A stretch of 5,990 nt of DNA, taken from the NCBI GenBank assembly GCA_026015225.1, contig JAOZGV010000042.1, positions 1-5,990 of the forward strand, given 5' to 3'. The notes below the pieces were generated by a model. The model worked only from the letters and a program-made list of their open reading frames with translations, was not told where the DNA came from and did no database searches. The stretch's first letter is position 1, and the number at the start of each line of letters is the position of its first letter. Made by a program: the position numbers and the translations under genes. Origin of the DNA: Candidatus Bathyarchaeota archaeon (GTDB lineage Archaea > Thermoproteota > Bathyarchaeia > 40CM-2-53-6 > RBG-13-38-9). Positions 1 through 5,990 of this stretch are shown here, piece after piece.

Positions 1-1391
1 GGGGCTATCACATCTCCTACGAGGCTTTAAGAGATTTGCCAATAAAATTAAGGGAGTCCGATTGGGAGGTAACTGTTTCTTTCTCACATGATAAGATGAT
101 TTTAAATATAGAATCTGGAGACACAACTAAGAAAAATTATGGTGTTGCTTTTGACATCGGTACTACTAAGATAGCGGGATATCTTATCGACCTAAACAAC
201 GGTACTCTTTTAGGATCATCTTCTAGGTTGAACTCACAAAGAAAGTATGGAGAGGACATAATTTCGAGAATTTCGAGCATAATAAAAAATGAAAAAGTTC
301 TGAAAGAATTAAATCAATTAGTCATAAATGATGTTAATGATATAATTGATGAATTTTGTTTGAAATTTAAGATAAAAAATGACGAGATATATGATTTAAC
401 TTTTGTTGGAAATACAGCCATGCATCATATATTTCTGAATTTGATGCCAAAATATCTAACCTTATCTCCTTATCCTCCAATAATAAGAAAATCAATTAAT
501 ATCAAATCACACAAATTAAGGCTTAAGATCAATCCCAATTGTTATGCTCACGCCATGCCCGTTATTGCAGGTTTTGTAGGAAGTGATGCTGTTGCCGATA
601 TCATATCTACCGGTTTGTATAAATCATCTGAGCTGTCTATGCTAATCGATATAGGAACTAATGCAGAAATTGTTTTAGGAAATAATAAAAAGATGCTCGC
701 ATGCTCATGCGCTTCTGGCCCAGCCTTCGAGGGCGCTCATATAAAGCATGGCATAAGAGCACAAAGAGGAGCTATTGAGAAAATAAAAGTAGAGAAAGGT
801 CCTGAATTGTCCTACAACGTCATTGGAAATGTAAAACCACAAGGAATTTGTGGTTCAGGGGTAGTTGATACAATTGCTGGGATGTTTAAAGCAGGTATAA
901 TTAACGAGAATGGTCTCCTAAATACAAAATATATAAAAGACAGGTTACTGACTGTCAACGGCGTAAATGAATTTATAATAGTTCCTAAGGGAAGCTCTGC
1001 TACTGGAGAGGAAATTACAATAACTCAGTCAGACATTAGAGAGGTTCAATTAGCTAAGGCAGCAATCTATACAGGTTGTTCAATTCTAATGAAGAAATAT
1101 AGAGCATCATCGAATGATATTAAAAAATTATATTTAGCAGGTTCTTTTGGAACCTATCTGAATCCAGAAAGCGCAAGGAGTATAGGAGTATTTCCTAATA
1201 TTCCTGATGACAAAATAGTATTTGTAGGCAATACCGCCGGTTCAGGGGCAAGATTAGCACTGAAATCAAGAAATATAAGGAAACTTGCTGATCAGATCGC
1301 CCAGAAAGTTCATTATGTTGAATTGGGTGCTATCAAAGAATTTCAGAGAGAATTTTTAGACGCTACAATAATACCTCATAAAGGTTCATAA
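1..1391 (+). CDS. RACo-like corrinoid reductive activator (ASKHA ATPase), 5'-truncated
   Basis: ATP-dependent activator that re-reduces inactive Co(II) corrinoid proteins to Co(I), a repair role in corrinoid methyl-transfer pathways; it should be cytoplasmic. The frame is open from base 3 with no stop, giving 462 visible residues. The TTG at 36 is an internal Leu codon, since the upstream residues (GYHISYEALRD) read straight into a RACo linker-type LPxxLRxxxWxVTV segment. Numbered from that TTG, the ASKHA fold shows DIGTT (40-44), VGNTAMHH (124-131), a second DIGTN (205-209), a Cys-rich CSCASGPAFEG (223-233), GICGSG (270-275), LYLAGSFG (365-372) and GNTAGSGA (398-405). The C-terminus (ATIIPH) ends as in RACo proteins, with no C-terminal ferredoxin domain, unlike RamA of methylotrophic methanogens. 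The usual N-terminal [2Fe-2S] domain would lie left of the window, so its presence is inferred. The gene converges with cofE. Family assignment is confident; the target corrinoid protein is unknown. Confidence 0.87.
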   Translation, partial: GYHISYEALRDLPIKLRESDWEVTVSFSHDKMILNIESGDTTKKNYGVAFDIGTTKIAGYLIDLNNGTLLGSSSRLNSQRKYGEDIISRISSIIKNEKVLKELNQLVINDVNDIIDEFCLKFKIKNDEIYDLTFVGNTAMHHIFLNLMPKYLTLSPYPPIIRKSINIKSHKLRLKINPNCYAHAMPVIAGFVGSDAVADIISTGLYKSSELSMLIDIGTNAEIVLGNNKKMLACSCASGPAFEGAHIKHGIRAQRGAIEKIKVEKGPELSYNVIGNVKPQGICGSGVVDTIAGMFKAGIINENGLLNTKYIKDRLLTVNGVNEFIIVPKGSSATGEEITITQSDIREVQLAKAAIYTGCSILMKKYRASSNDIKKLYLAGSFGTYLNPESARSIGVFPNIPDDKIVFVGNTAGSGARLALKSRNIRKLADQIAQKVHYVELGAIKEFQREFLDATIIPHKGS

Positions 1392-1416
1392 AAAGTATCT
1401 CAGTTAGTAAAGACTG

Positions 1417-1422
1417 AAAAAA
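1417..1422 (-). terminator. Possible oligo-T terminator after cofE
   Basis: The minus strand reads TTTTTT here, about 17 bases beyond the cofE stop, followed by a second T-rich stretch (CAGTCTTT). Archaeal intrinsic termination depends on T-rich tracts, so this could end the leftward transcript. It lies in the 48-base gap between two convergent genes. A short hairpin (TCAGT/ACTGA, 1400-1417) overlaps it but precedes A residues on the + strand, so it does not look like a + strand terminator. The tract is short and the call is weak. Confidence 0.3.
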
Positions 1423-1439
1423 CAATCTATATTCTTTAT

Positions 1440-2201
1440 TCAAGCAAATAGATCCCTTCGGCTTGACCTTATTAGATCTTTACTATCGCCTTCACCTTCG
1501 GGATAATCATAACCCTTAATTATCGCAACAGGTAAGCAATCAACTTTATTCATGACTAACTCTGCAGCCGATGCAATTTCATCAGCAATAGCAATATTTG
1601 ATACTGAGAGTGTATTTCCAAAAATGTCTTTTCTCCCTCGATAATCCTTTAAAGGAATCATTCCAGAGACTCCTATCGCAATATTAATCTGGCCCTTACG
1701 CCATGGCCTTCCGAATGTGTCAGATATAATAACTACAACTTCTGAACCGGTAAGCCCTTTGATTTTCTCTCTCATATTTAAAGCTGATATATCGGGATCT
1801 TCGGGGAGCAATGCTACATTCTCTTTTTTAGATACATTAGATCTATCAATTCCTGCATTAGCACAAACAAGTCCTTGTTTAGTTTCAGTAATCAGATGCC
1901 GACCTATCATTTTTACTATTCTATTTGTTTCATTTAGTACAATTTCAATATATCTTGGATCTTTTTTTGAAGATTTTGATATTTGCTTAGAAAATGCAGA
2001 TGGAACCACTTTGTTAATATTAACAATCCTTCCCTCAGATTTTGAAACAATTTTATGTGTGACTACTATAATATCGCCACTTTCTATGGTAATCCCCTGT
2101 TTTTTAGCCGCATTGCTGATTAAGCCAACAATATCATCTCCCTCATTAACTTCAGGAATCCCCATTAATCCAATAACGGATATCAAAAATTTCACTTCCA
2201 T
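1440..2201 (-). CDS. cofE: Coenzyme F420-0:L-glutamate ligase (CofE)
   Basis: Adds L-glutamate residues to F420-0 in a GTP- and metal-dependent reaction, making the polyglutamate tail of coenzyme F420; cytoplasmic. The 253-residue length is normal for a stand-alone CofE. Visible family motifs are the N-terminal GLMGIPEVNEGDD (11-23), THKIVSKSEGR (48-58), GLVCANAGIDRSNV (110-123), LLPEDPD (131-137), SDTFGRPWRKGQ (160-171), DYRGRKD..GN (187-196) and ADEIASAAEL (207-215). Asp119 (in NAGID) and Asp161 (in SDT) match positions I recall as metal-binding in the family. The GRPWRxGQ block and the DLIRSSRRDLF ending resemble the FbiB ligase domain of actinobacteria more than the euryarchaeal enzyme, but no nitroreductase domain is fused. 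ATG start; no Shine-Dalgarno sequence is evident, so the transcript may be leaderless or translation may be coupled. It follows fumarase beta by 47 bases on the same strand. Confidence 0.95.
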   Translation of the reverse strand: MEVKFLISVIGLMGIPEVNEGDDIVGLISNAAKKQGITIESGDIIVVTHKIVSKSEGRIVNINKVVPSAFSKQISKSSKKDPRYIEIVLNETNRIVKMIGRHLITETKQGLVCANAGIDRSNVSKKENVALLPEDPDISALNMREKIKGLTGSEVVVIISDTFGRPWRKGQINIAIGVSGMIPLKDYRGRKDIFGNTLSVSNIAIADEIASAAELVMNKVDCLPVAIIKGYDYPEGEGDSKDLIRSSRRDLFA

Positions 2202-2203
2202 TG

Positions 2204-2219
2204 AAAAATTGGAATTTTT
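2204..2219. repeat. 7-bp AT-rich inverted repeat upstream of cofE start
   Basis: AAAAATT-GG-AATTTTT is a perfect 7-bp inverted repeat with a 2-base spacer, ending two bases before the cofE ATG (2199-2201). It could be an operator-like site or simply low-complexity AT sequence. The spacer is too short for a normal RNA hairpin loop. Confidence 0.5.
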
Positions 2220-2227
2220 TTAAATCT
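2216..2227 (-). promoter_or_regulatory. Weak TATA-like stretch upstream of cofE
   Basis: The minus strand reads GATTTAAAAAAA about 15-26 bases before the cofE ATG. It is the only box A-like sequence in the 47-base gap and, with no Shine-Dalgarno sequence present, would fit a leaderless cofE transcript. It sits somewhat closer to the start codon than the usual 26 or so bases. Read-through from the fumarase genes is equally possible. Confidence 0.2.
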
Positions 2228-2248
2228 GGAAAATTAGATGTAACTGAA

Positions 2249-2848
2249 TTAGTACTTATTTGTAGATTCCAAGATCATTTGATAATTTTGAATTACTTTT
2301 TTATTGACCTCATTGTACAAATTACCGCCATGCGAATCCATGGATACGACCAGTGGCCCAAAATCCAATACTTCAAAGATCCATACAGCTTCAGGAGTGC
2401 CTAAATCAAGCCATTCAACATTTAATATTTTTTTTATATTCTGAGTGACATAGGCTCCTGTCCCCCCAGTGAAGCTGCAATACACACTCTTAAACTCTTT
2501 TAGAGCTTTAGCAGTTTTTTCTCCCATCCCACCTTTACCAATGATCATTTTTATTCCAAATCTTTGAATTAATTCATGTTCTAGGGATTCCATTCTGTAA
2601 CTGGTTGTCGGTCCTGCAGATATTACTTTCCAATTTCCATTCTTTTTTTTAACAATTGGCCCACAATGATAAACCACAGAGTTTTCAAATTCATTTGGCA
2701 CTTTCTTATCGATCCTAATATATTCTTTAGCCCTCATATGGGCCCTATCCCTTGCAGTAATTATTTTCCCGGAAAGATAAACCATATCCCCAACTTTTAA
2801 TTTTATTATCTCTTCTTTAGAAACTGGAGTTGATAAATGGGTAATCAA
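2249..2848 (-). CDS. Fumarate hydratase class I, beta (C-terminal-type) subunit
   Basis: Smaller subunit of the two-subunit [4Fe-4S] hydratase that interconverts fumarate and L-malate. The 199-residue length is typical. Motifs include GKIITARDRAHMR (27-39) with the conserved Arg, Asp and His of the substrate site, YHCGPIV (60-66), SAGPTTSYRME (77-87), IGKGGMG (103-109), TGGTGA (127-132), GTPEAVWIFEV (150-160) and MDSHGGNLY (170-178). The start is TTG, overlapping the alpha stop as TTGA. A GGAGGG Shine-Dalgarno sequence 7 bases upstream supports this start. The pair makes one enzyme, with the iron-sulfur cluster in the alpha subunit. L-tartrate dehydratase shares this architecture, so substrate choice is inferred; fumarase is favoured because no tartrate-related gene is nearby. 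Confidence 0.92.
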   Translation of the reverse strand: MITHLSTPVSKEEIIKLKVGDMVYLSGKIITARDRAHMRAKEYIRIDKKVPNEFENSVVYHCGPIVKKKNGNWKVISAGPTTSYRMESLEHELIQRFGIKMIIGKGGMGEKTAKALKEFKSVYCSFTGGTGAYVTQNIKKILNVEWLDLGTPEAVWIFEVLDFGPLVVSMDSHGGNLYNEVNKKVIQNYQMILESTNKY

Positions 2849-3744
2849 TGTCCAGCCCTCCTGTGTGATAGATATTTAATTTTGCCACTTTCATAAACTC
2901 TCATAGTAGCCCTTCTATCGGCCCAACATTGCATTCCAATGCCTAAAGGAAGTGATGCAGTATGACAAGATGCATATTCGATATTAACTCCAAGCGCAGT
3001 CACAAAACCCCCAAGACCCATGGGGCCCAATTCAGTATCATTTATCATTTTAAGCAACTTATTTTCTATACTCGCAATTCTTTGAACAGGATGGTTCTTA
3101 CCTAATGGTCTCAATAATGCATCTTTCGATAGCTTCATCGCTAACTCGGAAGACCCTCCTATCCCTATTCCAATTTTAATTGGAGGGCAGGGTTTTCCTC
3201 CTGATTCTATCACAGTCTCTATAACTGATTTTTTTATTCCCATCAATCCCTCATGTGGCGTTAGCATGAACATCTTACACATATTTTCCGAACCTGCCCC
3301 TTTTGGGAAAACGGTTATTTCAAAATAAGGTTCAGAATTGAAATCAACGTATAGATGCGGAATTTTTTCACCAACGTTATTATTTGTATTTTTTCTTGAG
3401 AGAGGATCAACGACACTTGGTCTTATTGGTATATTCTTAGTAGACCTTTTAACTGCATTTTTGATTATTTTATATATTTCATCATAACTTATGCTGCATT
3501 TACCGATTTTTATAAAAAAATTTAGAATGCCTGTATCTTGGCAAATTGGAAGTGATTTGGTTTTTGCTATTTCAAGATTTTCCAGAATGATCCTTAGGTT
3601 CATTTTTCCAATCTCTGTTTTTTCGTGCTTTAGAGCATTTTTTAATGCTTGCTCAACATCATCTGGCAGCTCAGTTACAGCCAATTTAATAAGATCATCC
3701 AATTCATCTTCAAGTATTTTTTTCAAGCTCATCAAGAATCTCAC
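2845..3744 (-). CDS. Fumarate hydratase class I, alpha (N-terminal-type) subunit
   Basis: Catalytic iron-sulfur subunit of the two-subunit class I fumarase (fumarate + water to L-malate), an oxygen-sensitive step of the TCA cycle or its reductive branch. Cluster-ligand cysteines are visible as C68 in PICQDTG, C186 in KPCPPIKIG and C273 in QCWADRRA. Other family blocks are IRPSVVDPL (107-115), KGAGSENM (148-155), GIGGSSE (194-200), LRPLG (211-215), GPMGLGG (240-246) and HTASLP (261-266). The 299-residue length is a little above the roughly 280 usual. The listed start is GTG at 3744, but an in-frame ATG at 3732 (MSLKKILEDELDDL) is as likely or better: GTGAG at 3740-3744 would be its Shine-Dalgarno sequence, giving 295 residues. 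C156 and C260 are additional, probably non-ligand, cysteines. The stop overlaps the beta start by 4 bases, and polB ends 36 bases upstream. Confidence 0.93.
   Translation of the reverse strand: MRFLMSLKKILEDELDDLIKLAVTELPDDVEQALKNALKHEKTEIGKMNLRIILENLEIAKTKSLPICQDTGILNFFIKIGKCSISYDEIYKIIKNAVKRSTKNIPIRPSVVDPLSRKNTNNNVGEKIPHLYVDFNSEPYFEITVFPKGAGSENMCKMFMLTPHEGLMGIKKSVIETVIESGGKPCPPIKIGIGIGGSSELAMKLSKDALLRPLGKNHPVQRIASIENKLLKMINDTELGPMGLGGFVTALGVNIEYASCHTASLPLGIGMQCWADRRATMRVYESGKIKYLSHRRAGH
2856..2861 (-). promoter_or_regulatory. Shine-Dalgarno sequence for fumarase beta
   Basis: The minus strand reads GGAGGG, 7 bases upstream of the TTG start at 2848 and inside the 3' end of the alpha coding sequence. 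It is a near-complete match to the 16S anti-Shine-Dalgarno sequence and decides the start, since no ATG is suitably placed. Confidence 0.8.
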
Positions 3745-3747
3745 AAA

Positions 3748-3759
3748 TTTTAATAAATC
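3748..3759 (-). promoter_or_regulatory. Possible box A (TATA-like) upstream of fumarase alpha
   Basis: The minus strand reads GATTTATTAAAA in the 36-base gap between polB and the alpha subunit. Its centre is about 21 bases before the ATG at 3732, near the spacing expected for a short-leader or leaderless archaeal transcript. AT-rich sequence produces such matches by chance, so this is suggestive only. Confidence 0.3.
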
Positions 3760-3773
3760 AACTTAAACTATTC

Positions 3774-3780
3774 AAAAAAA
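3774..3780 (-). terminator. Poly-T tract right after the polB stop
   Basis: The minus strand reads TAA followed directly by TTTTTTT. T-rich tracts are the main archaeal intrinsic termination signal, so this may end or attenuate the polB transcript before the fumarase genes. No stem-loop precedes it, which archaeal termination does not require. Confidence 0.4.
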
Positions 3781-5990
3781 TTAGAAGAATTTTTCCAACT
3801 TTGTGGTTCCTATCAATTCTTGGAAATCAATGTCCATCGGATCAAAAACTTGATCAAATATCGAATCAATATATTCTACATATTTTTGAGAATCTATTTC
3901 ATTAATAGAGGCCAAACTTACCGGTTTTACTCCAGTTTCCCCAACAACCTTAACAAACGTAATAAGATCTCCCCTCTTTATGTCAATTCCTTTATCCAAC
4001 AATAGTCGAGCCGCCTTAACATGCTGAGGTGTTGTTTTGGTATATCTTTTTGGAGACTTACTAATTACAATACTAAAGGCTAAATCTTCGAGCGAGTACT
4101 CTCTATTTTTTAATTTTAGATAGCATTTTTTCACGATGTTCTTGATTTCTCCTTTAATTTTTTCGAATTCTTCTTTCGATTCCACTTCGCTTAGCTTATC
4201 TATCATTTCATAGAACGCATTTTTTAGAAATTTTGGAGTGTGTCTTTTTTTACCTGTTAGTCCTTTAATGTCTACTTTACCATCGGAGTAAACGCCAAGA
4301 TAATTTTTCTTACGTGAGCTGAGAGCAACGTATTTATATTCTTTATCTACTTCGAGTTCTAATTTCATAGAATTTTTTGACCATTCTATTAAATTCTTCA
4401 ACTGTATCTGATCTGAGCTTTCAAGAAATATTGAATCGGTATCTCCATATAGAACATGTATTCCAAGCGACTGTGCTTTATCTATTGTATTTTGTATCAC
4501 ATACCTACCGATAGCAGCTGTTGCTTCTGCAACAGGGGGACAATATAAAGCAAATCTATCCGCGCCGAATACTCCATAACTAGCATTAAGTACAACTTTT
4601 AGACCGTCTGATACAACTCTGTACCAACTGCGCATGTTATCTGAAAGTTTTGGATCTTTTAGTTTAGGTTTGTAAAAGTTTACTCTCAAATCTCGTAGCG
4701 AACCTATCAAAAGGCTTTCCAACGCTTTCCTTTTTTTGCATATCCAGTGGGGCATATTAGGAACTTTGTTATTCTTACATGCTTCATCTTCATGAGGGCA
4801 ATTAACAGTTTCATATCCTAAATTCCAAATTTTAATTACTGATGGGTAGAGTGAGGCAAAATCAAGAACCGACACACCAAAATGTACTCCCGGAGTTGGT
4901 TCAACAACTATCGCGCCCTTATATTTTTTACCCTTAATTATTGCCTCGCTAACTGTTCTACCTTTAAATTCCAATATTTCATCCTGGCGAGGAATTAAAT
5001 AATTCCTTTTCTTATGCTCATGAAAAAGCATGCTTCTAATCCAACCGGATACACCTTGTCTCGTTACGTCCTCAATATCCATATAACTAATTCTTGCTAG
5101 TAGAATCATTAATTTAATTAATAGACTATCATCGAATTTTGTTAGATTGATAGTAATTTCTGCATCTCGATAGCAATATATCGCCAATTCAGAATAAGTG
5201 AGTTCTGAAATAGGTTTGGTGATTTCCTGTTTTCCCATGTTTAGAAGGGAACTTCCAATTTCGTTTAAGGATTTTTCCCTATATTTTTGGCCAAAAGCAT
5301 AAACTTGGATAGATCTATTGAAGAAAAATCTGTATAGATCCAAATGAATTCCTTGTCTAATAGTTGCATAATCCCTACCTAATTCTATAGGGATCTGTTC
5401 TTTTTCAAAATCTAAGCTTTGAGCCCTATTTCTAAGATATCTGAGATCAAAATCGTCTCCATTGAAGGTTACAATTATTGGATATTTTTCTATACATTTG
5501 AAGAAATATGAGAGCAATTCTTTTTCAGTTTGAAAAAATTTTATATCGGCGTCTAGGGATATAGACTCACTTCCTTCTGGAATGTTTTCCCTCTTAAGGA
5601 GCAATACCTGTCTAAAATCGTCTGTCCCGATAAGGCTTATGCAAATTATTGGATATTCTGCTTCGTTTGGATCGGGAATTCTAGTCTCAATTGGAGAGTA
5701 TACTTCTATATCGATAGATGCTCGAATGAATTCCGGGACAGGGCACTCTAAAAGTCTTGCCCATTTGTATGATAATTTTTTGAATTCATCAAGCTCATCC
5801 TCAAGAGTTTTTTCTAAATCAGTCAATATATTGTCTGGCAGCTCAAATTTACTTGGAATAAGTTTTTCATCTTTTACTTCATAAGGCATCCCAATCTCAA
5901 GATTTCTATCATGAATATAATTCTCTGCATACCTAATGTCAGCTTCCCAAGCTTTTATTATGTCCCTGATGCAACCAATTGGCCTTCCCC
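3781..5990 (-). CDS. polB: Family B DNA polymerase with 3'-5' exonuclease, 5'-truncated
   Basis: Replicative or repair DNA polymerase with proofreading. The frame is open to the right edge: 33 codons precede the ATG at 5889, including WEADIRYAENYIHDRNLEIG, which matches the N-terminal region of archaeal PolB. That ATG is therefore an internal Met; 735 residues are visible and the true start lies outside. Numbered from it, exonuclease motifs are intact: Exo I D60-I-E62, Exo II N143-x3-F-D148, Exo III Y238-x3-D242. Polymerase motifs are A DFASLYPS (343-350), B K431-x3-NASYG (435-439), C YGDTDS (481-486), then KKNY (527-530). A Cys/His cluster lies between A and B (C364, H366, C371, H381, C384). 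The tail TTKLEKFF resembles a PCNA-binding box. No intein interrupts motifs A, B or C. It is the furthest upstream visible gene of the minus-strand cluster. Which paralogue (PolB1 or PolB3 type) cannot be settled here. Confidence 0.95.
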   Translation of the reverse strand, partial: GRPIGCIRDIIKAWEADIRYAENYIHDRNLEIGMPYEVKDEKLIPSKFELPDNILTDLEKTLEDELDEFKKLSYKWARLLECPVPEFIRASIDIEVYSPIETRIPDPNEAEYPIICISLIGTDDFRQVLLLKRENIPEGSESISLDADIKFFQTEKELLSYFFKCIEKYPIIVTFNGDDFDLRYLRNRAQSLDFEKEQIPIELGRDYATIRQGIHLDLYRFFFNRSIQVYAFGQKYREKSLNEIGSSLLNMGKQEITKPISELTYSELAIYCYRDAEITINLTKFDDSLLIKLMILLARISYMDIEDVTRQGVSGWIRSMLFHEHKKRNYLIPRQDEILEFKGRTVSEAIIKGKKYKGAIVVEPTPGVHFGVSVLDFASLYPSVIKIWNLGYETVNCPHEDEACKNNKVPNMPHWICKKRKALESLLIGSLRDLRVNFYKPKLKDPKLSDNMRSWYRVVSDGLKVVLNASYGVFGADRFALYCPPVAEATAAIGRYVIQNTIDKAQSLGIHVLYGDTDSIFLESSDQIQLKNLIEWSKNSMKLELEVDKEYKYVALSSRKKNYLGVYSDGKVDIKGLTGKKRHTPKFLKNAFYEMIDKLSEVESKEEFEKIKGEIKNIVKKCYLKLKNREYSLEDLAFSIVISKSPKRYTKTTPQHVKAARLLLDKGIDIKRGDLITFVKVVGETGVKPVSLASINEIDSQKYVEYIDSIFDQVFDPMDIDFQELIGTTKLEKFF

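Noticed and set aside
1400..1417. Hairpin TCAGT/ACTGA as a terminator for the + strand activator gene
   Set aside because: Only a 5-bp stem, and it is followed by A residues rather than Ts on the + strand.
1717..2223. 168-codon open frame on the + strand over cofE
   Set aside because: It lies antisense to the strongly conserved cofE gene, has no recognisable domain and reads as the low-complexity mirror of it.
2201..2404. 67-codon + strand frame spanning the cofE-fumarase gap
   Set aside because: Mostly antisense to the fumarase beta C-terminus, with no Shine-Dalgarno sequence and no family resemblance.
2845..3744. L-tartrate dehydratase as the identity of the alpha/beta pair
   Set aside because: The family motifs are shared, so it cannot be excluded, but no transport or tartrate-related gene is nearby and fumarase is the common role in archaea.
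3491..3766. 91-codon + strand frame antisense to fumarase alpha
   Set aside because: Serine- and phenylalanine-rich composition typical of an antisense shadow; alpha is certain on the other strand.
3820..4005. 61-codon + strand frame antisense to the polB C-terminus
   Set aside because: Short, no start signals, and overlaps a well-supported coding region.
4432..4449. Possible intein insertion at the polymerase motif C (YGDTDS)
   Set aside because: Archaeal PolB genes often carry inteins here or at motifs A and B, but the protein reads through all three motifs at normal spacing.
5582..5884. 100-codon + strand frame antisense to polB
   Set aside because: Serine-rich shadow over the exonuclease region, with no independent support.

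Overview
The window looks like AT-rich chromosomal DNA from an anaerobic archaeon. A family B DNA polymerase carries every exonuclease and polymerase motif and a Cys/His cluster like those I recall from TACK-type archaeal enzymes. Next to it are a coenzyme F420 gamma-glutamyl ligase, a two-subunit [4Fe-4S] fumarase and a RACo-type corrinoid activator. Together these suit an anaerobic lineage with corrinoid methyl transfer and F420, such as Bathyarchaeia or a relative in the Nitrososphaeria/Thermoproteota. That placement is inference from gene content and remembered motif flavour, not from a search.

Layout: on the + strand, positions 1-1391 hold the 3' part of a RACo/ASKHA activator gene that enters from the left. 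It converges on four minus-strand genes. Reading leftward from the right edge, these are polB (5' end beyond the window, stop at 3781), the fumarase alpha subunit (3744-2845), the fumarase beta subunit (2848-2249, overlapping alpha by 4 bases) and cofE (2201-1440). Non-coding gaps are 48, 47 and 36 bases. There is no gene-free stretch above 300 bases, no RNA gene, no mobile element and no CRISPR array.

Functional links: the alpha and beta fumarase genes are certainly co-expressed, because they overlap and the beta start has a strong Shine-Dalgarno sequence inside the alpha end. Whether polB and cofE belong to the same transcript is unclear. A T7 tract right after the polB stop, followed by an AT-rich TATA-like stretch, suggests that fumarase transcription may start separately. 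The activator, F420 ligase and fumarase all fit anaerobic C1/central carbon metabolism, but no gene for a corrinoid protein or methyltransferase partner lies in the window.

I see known families with intact motifs and no convincing new biological system. The points most worth a second look are the polymerase Cys/His cluster and C-terminal PCNA-box-like tail, the two truncated edge genes whose apparent starts are false, the TTG start of the fumarase beta subunit, the FbiB-like flavour of the F420 ligase, and the palindrome abutting the cofE start.
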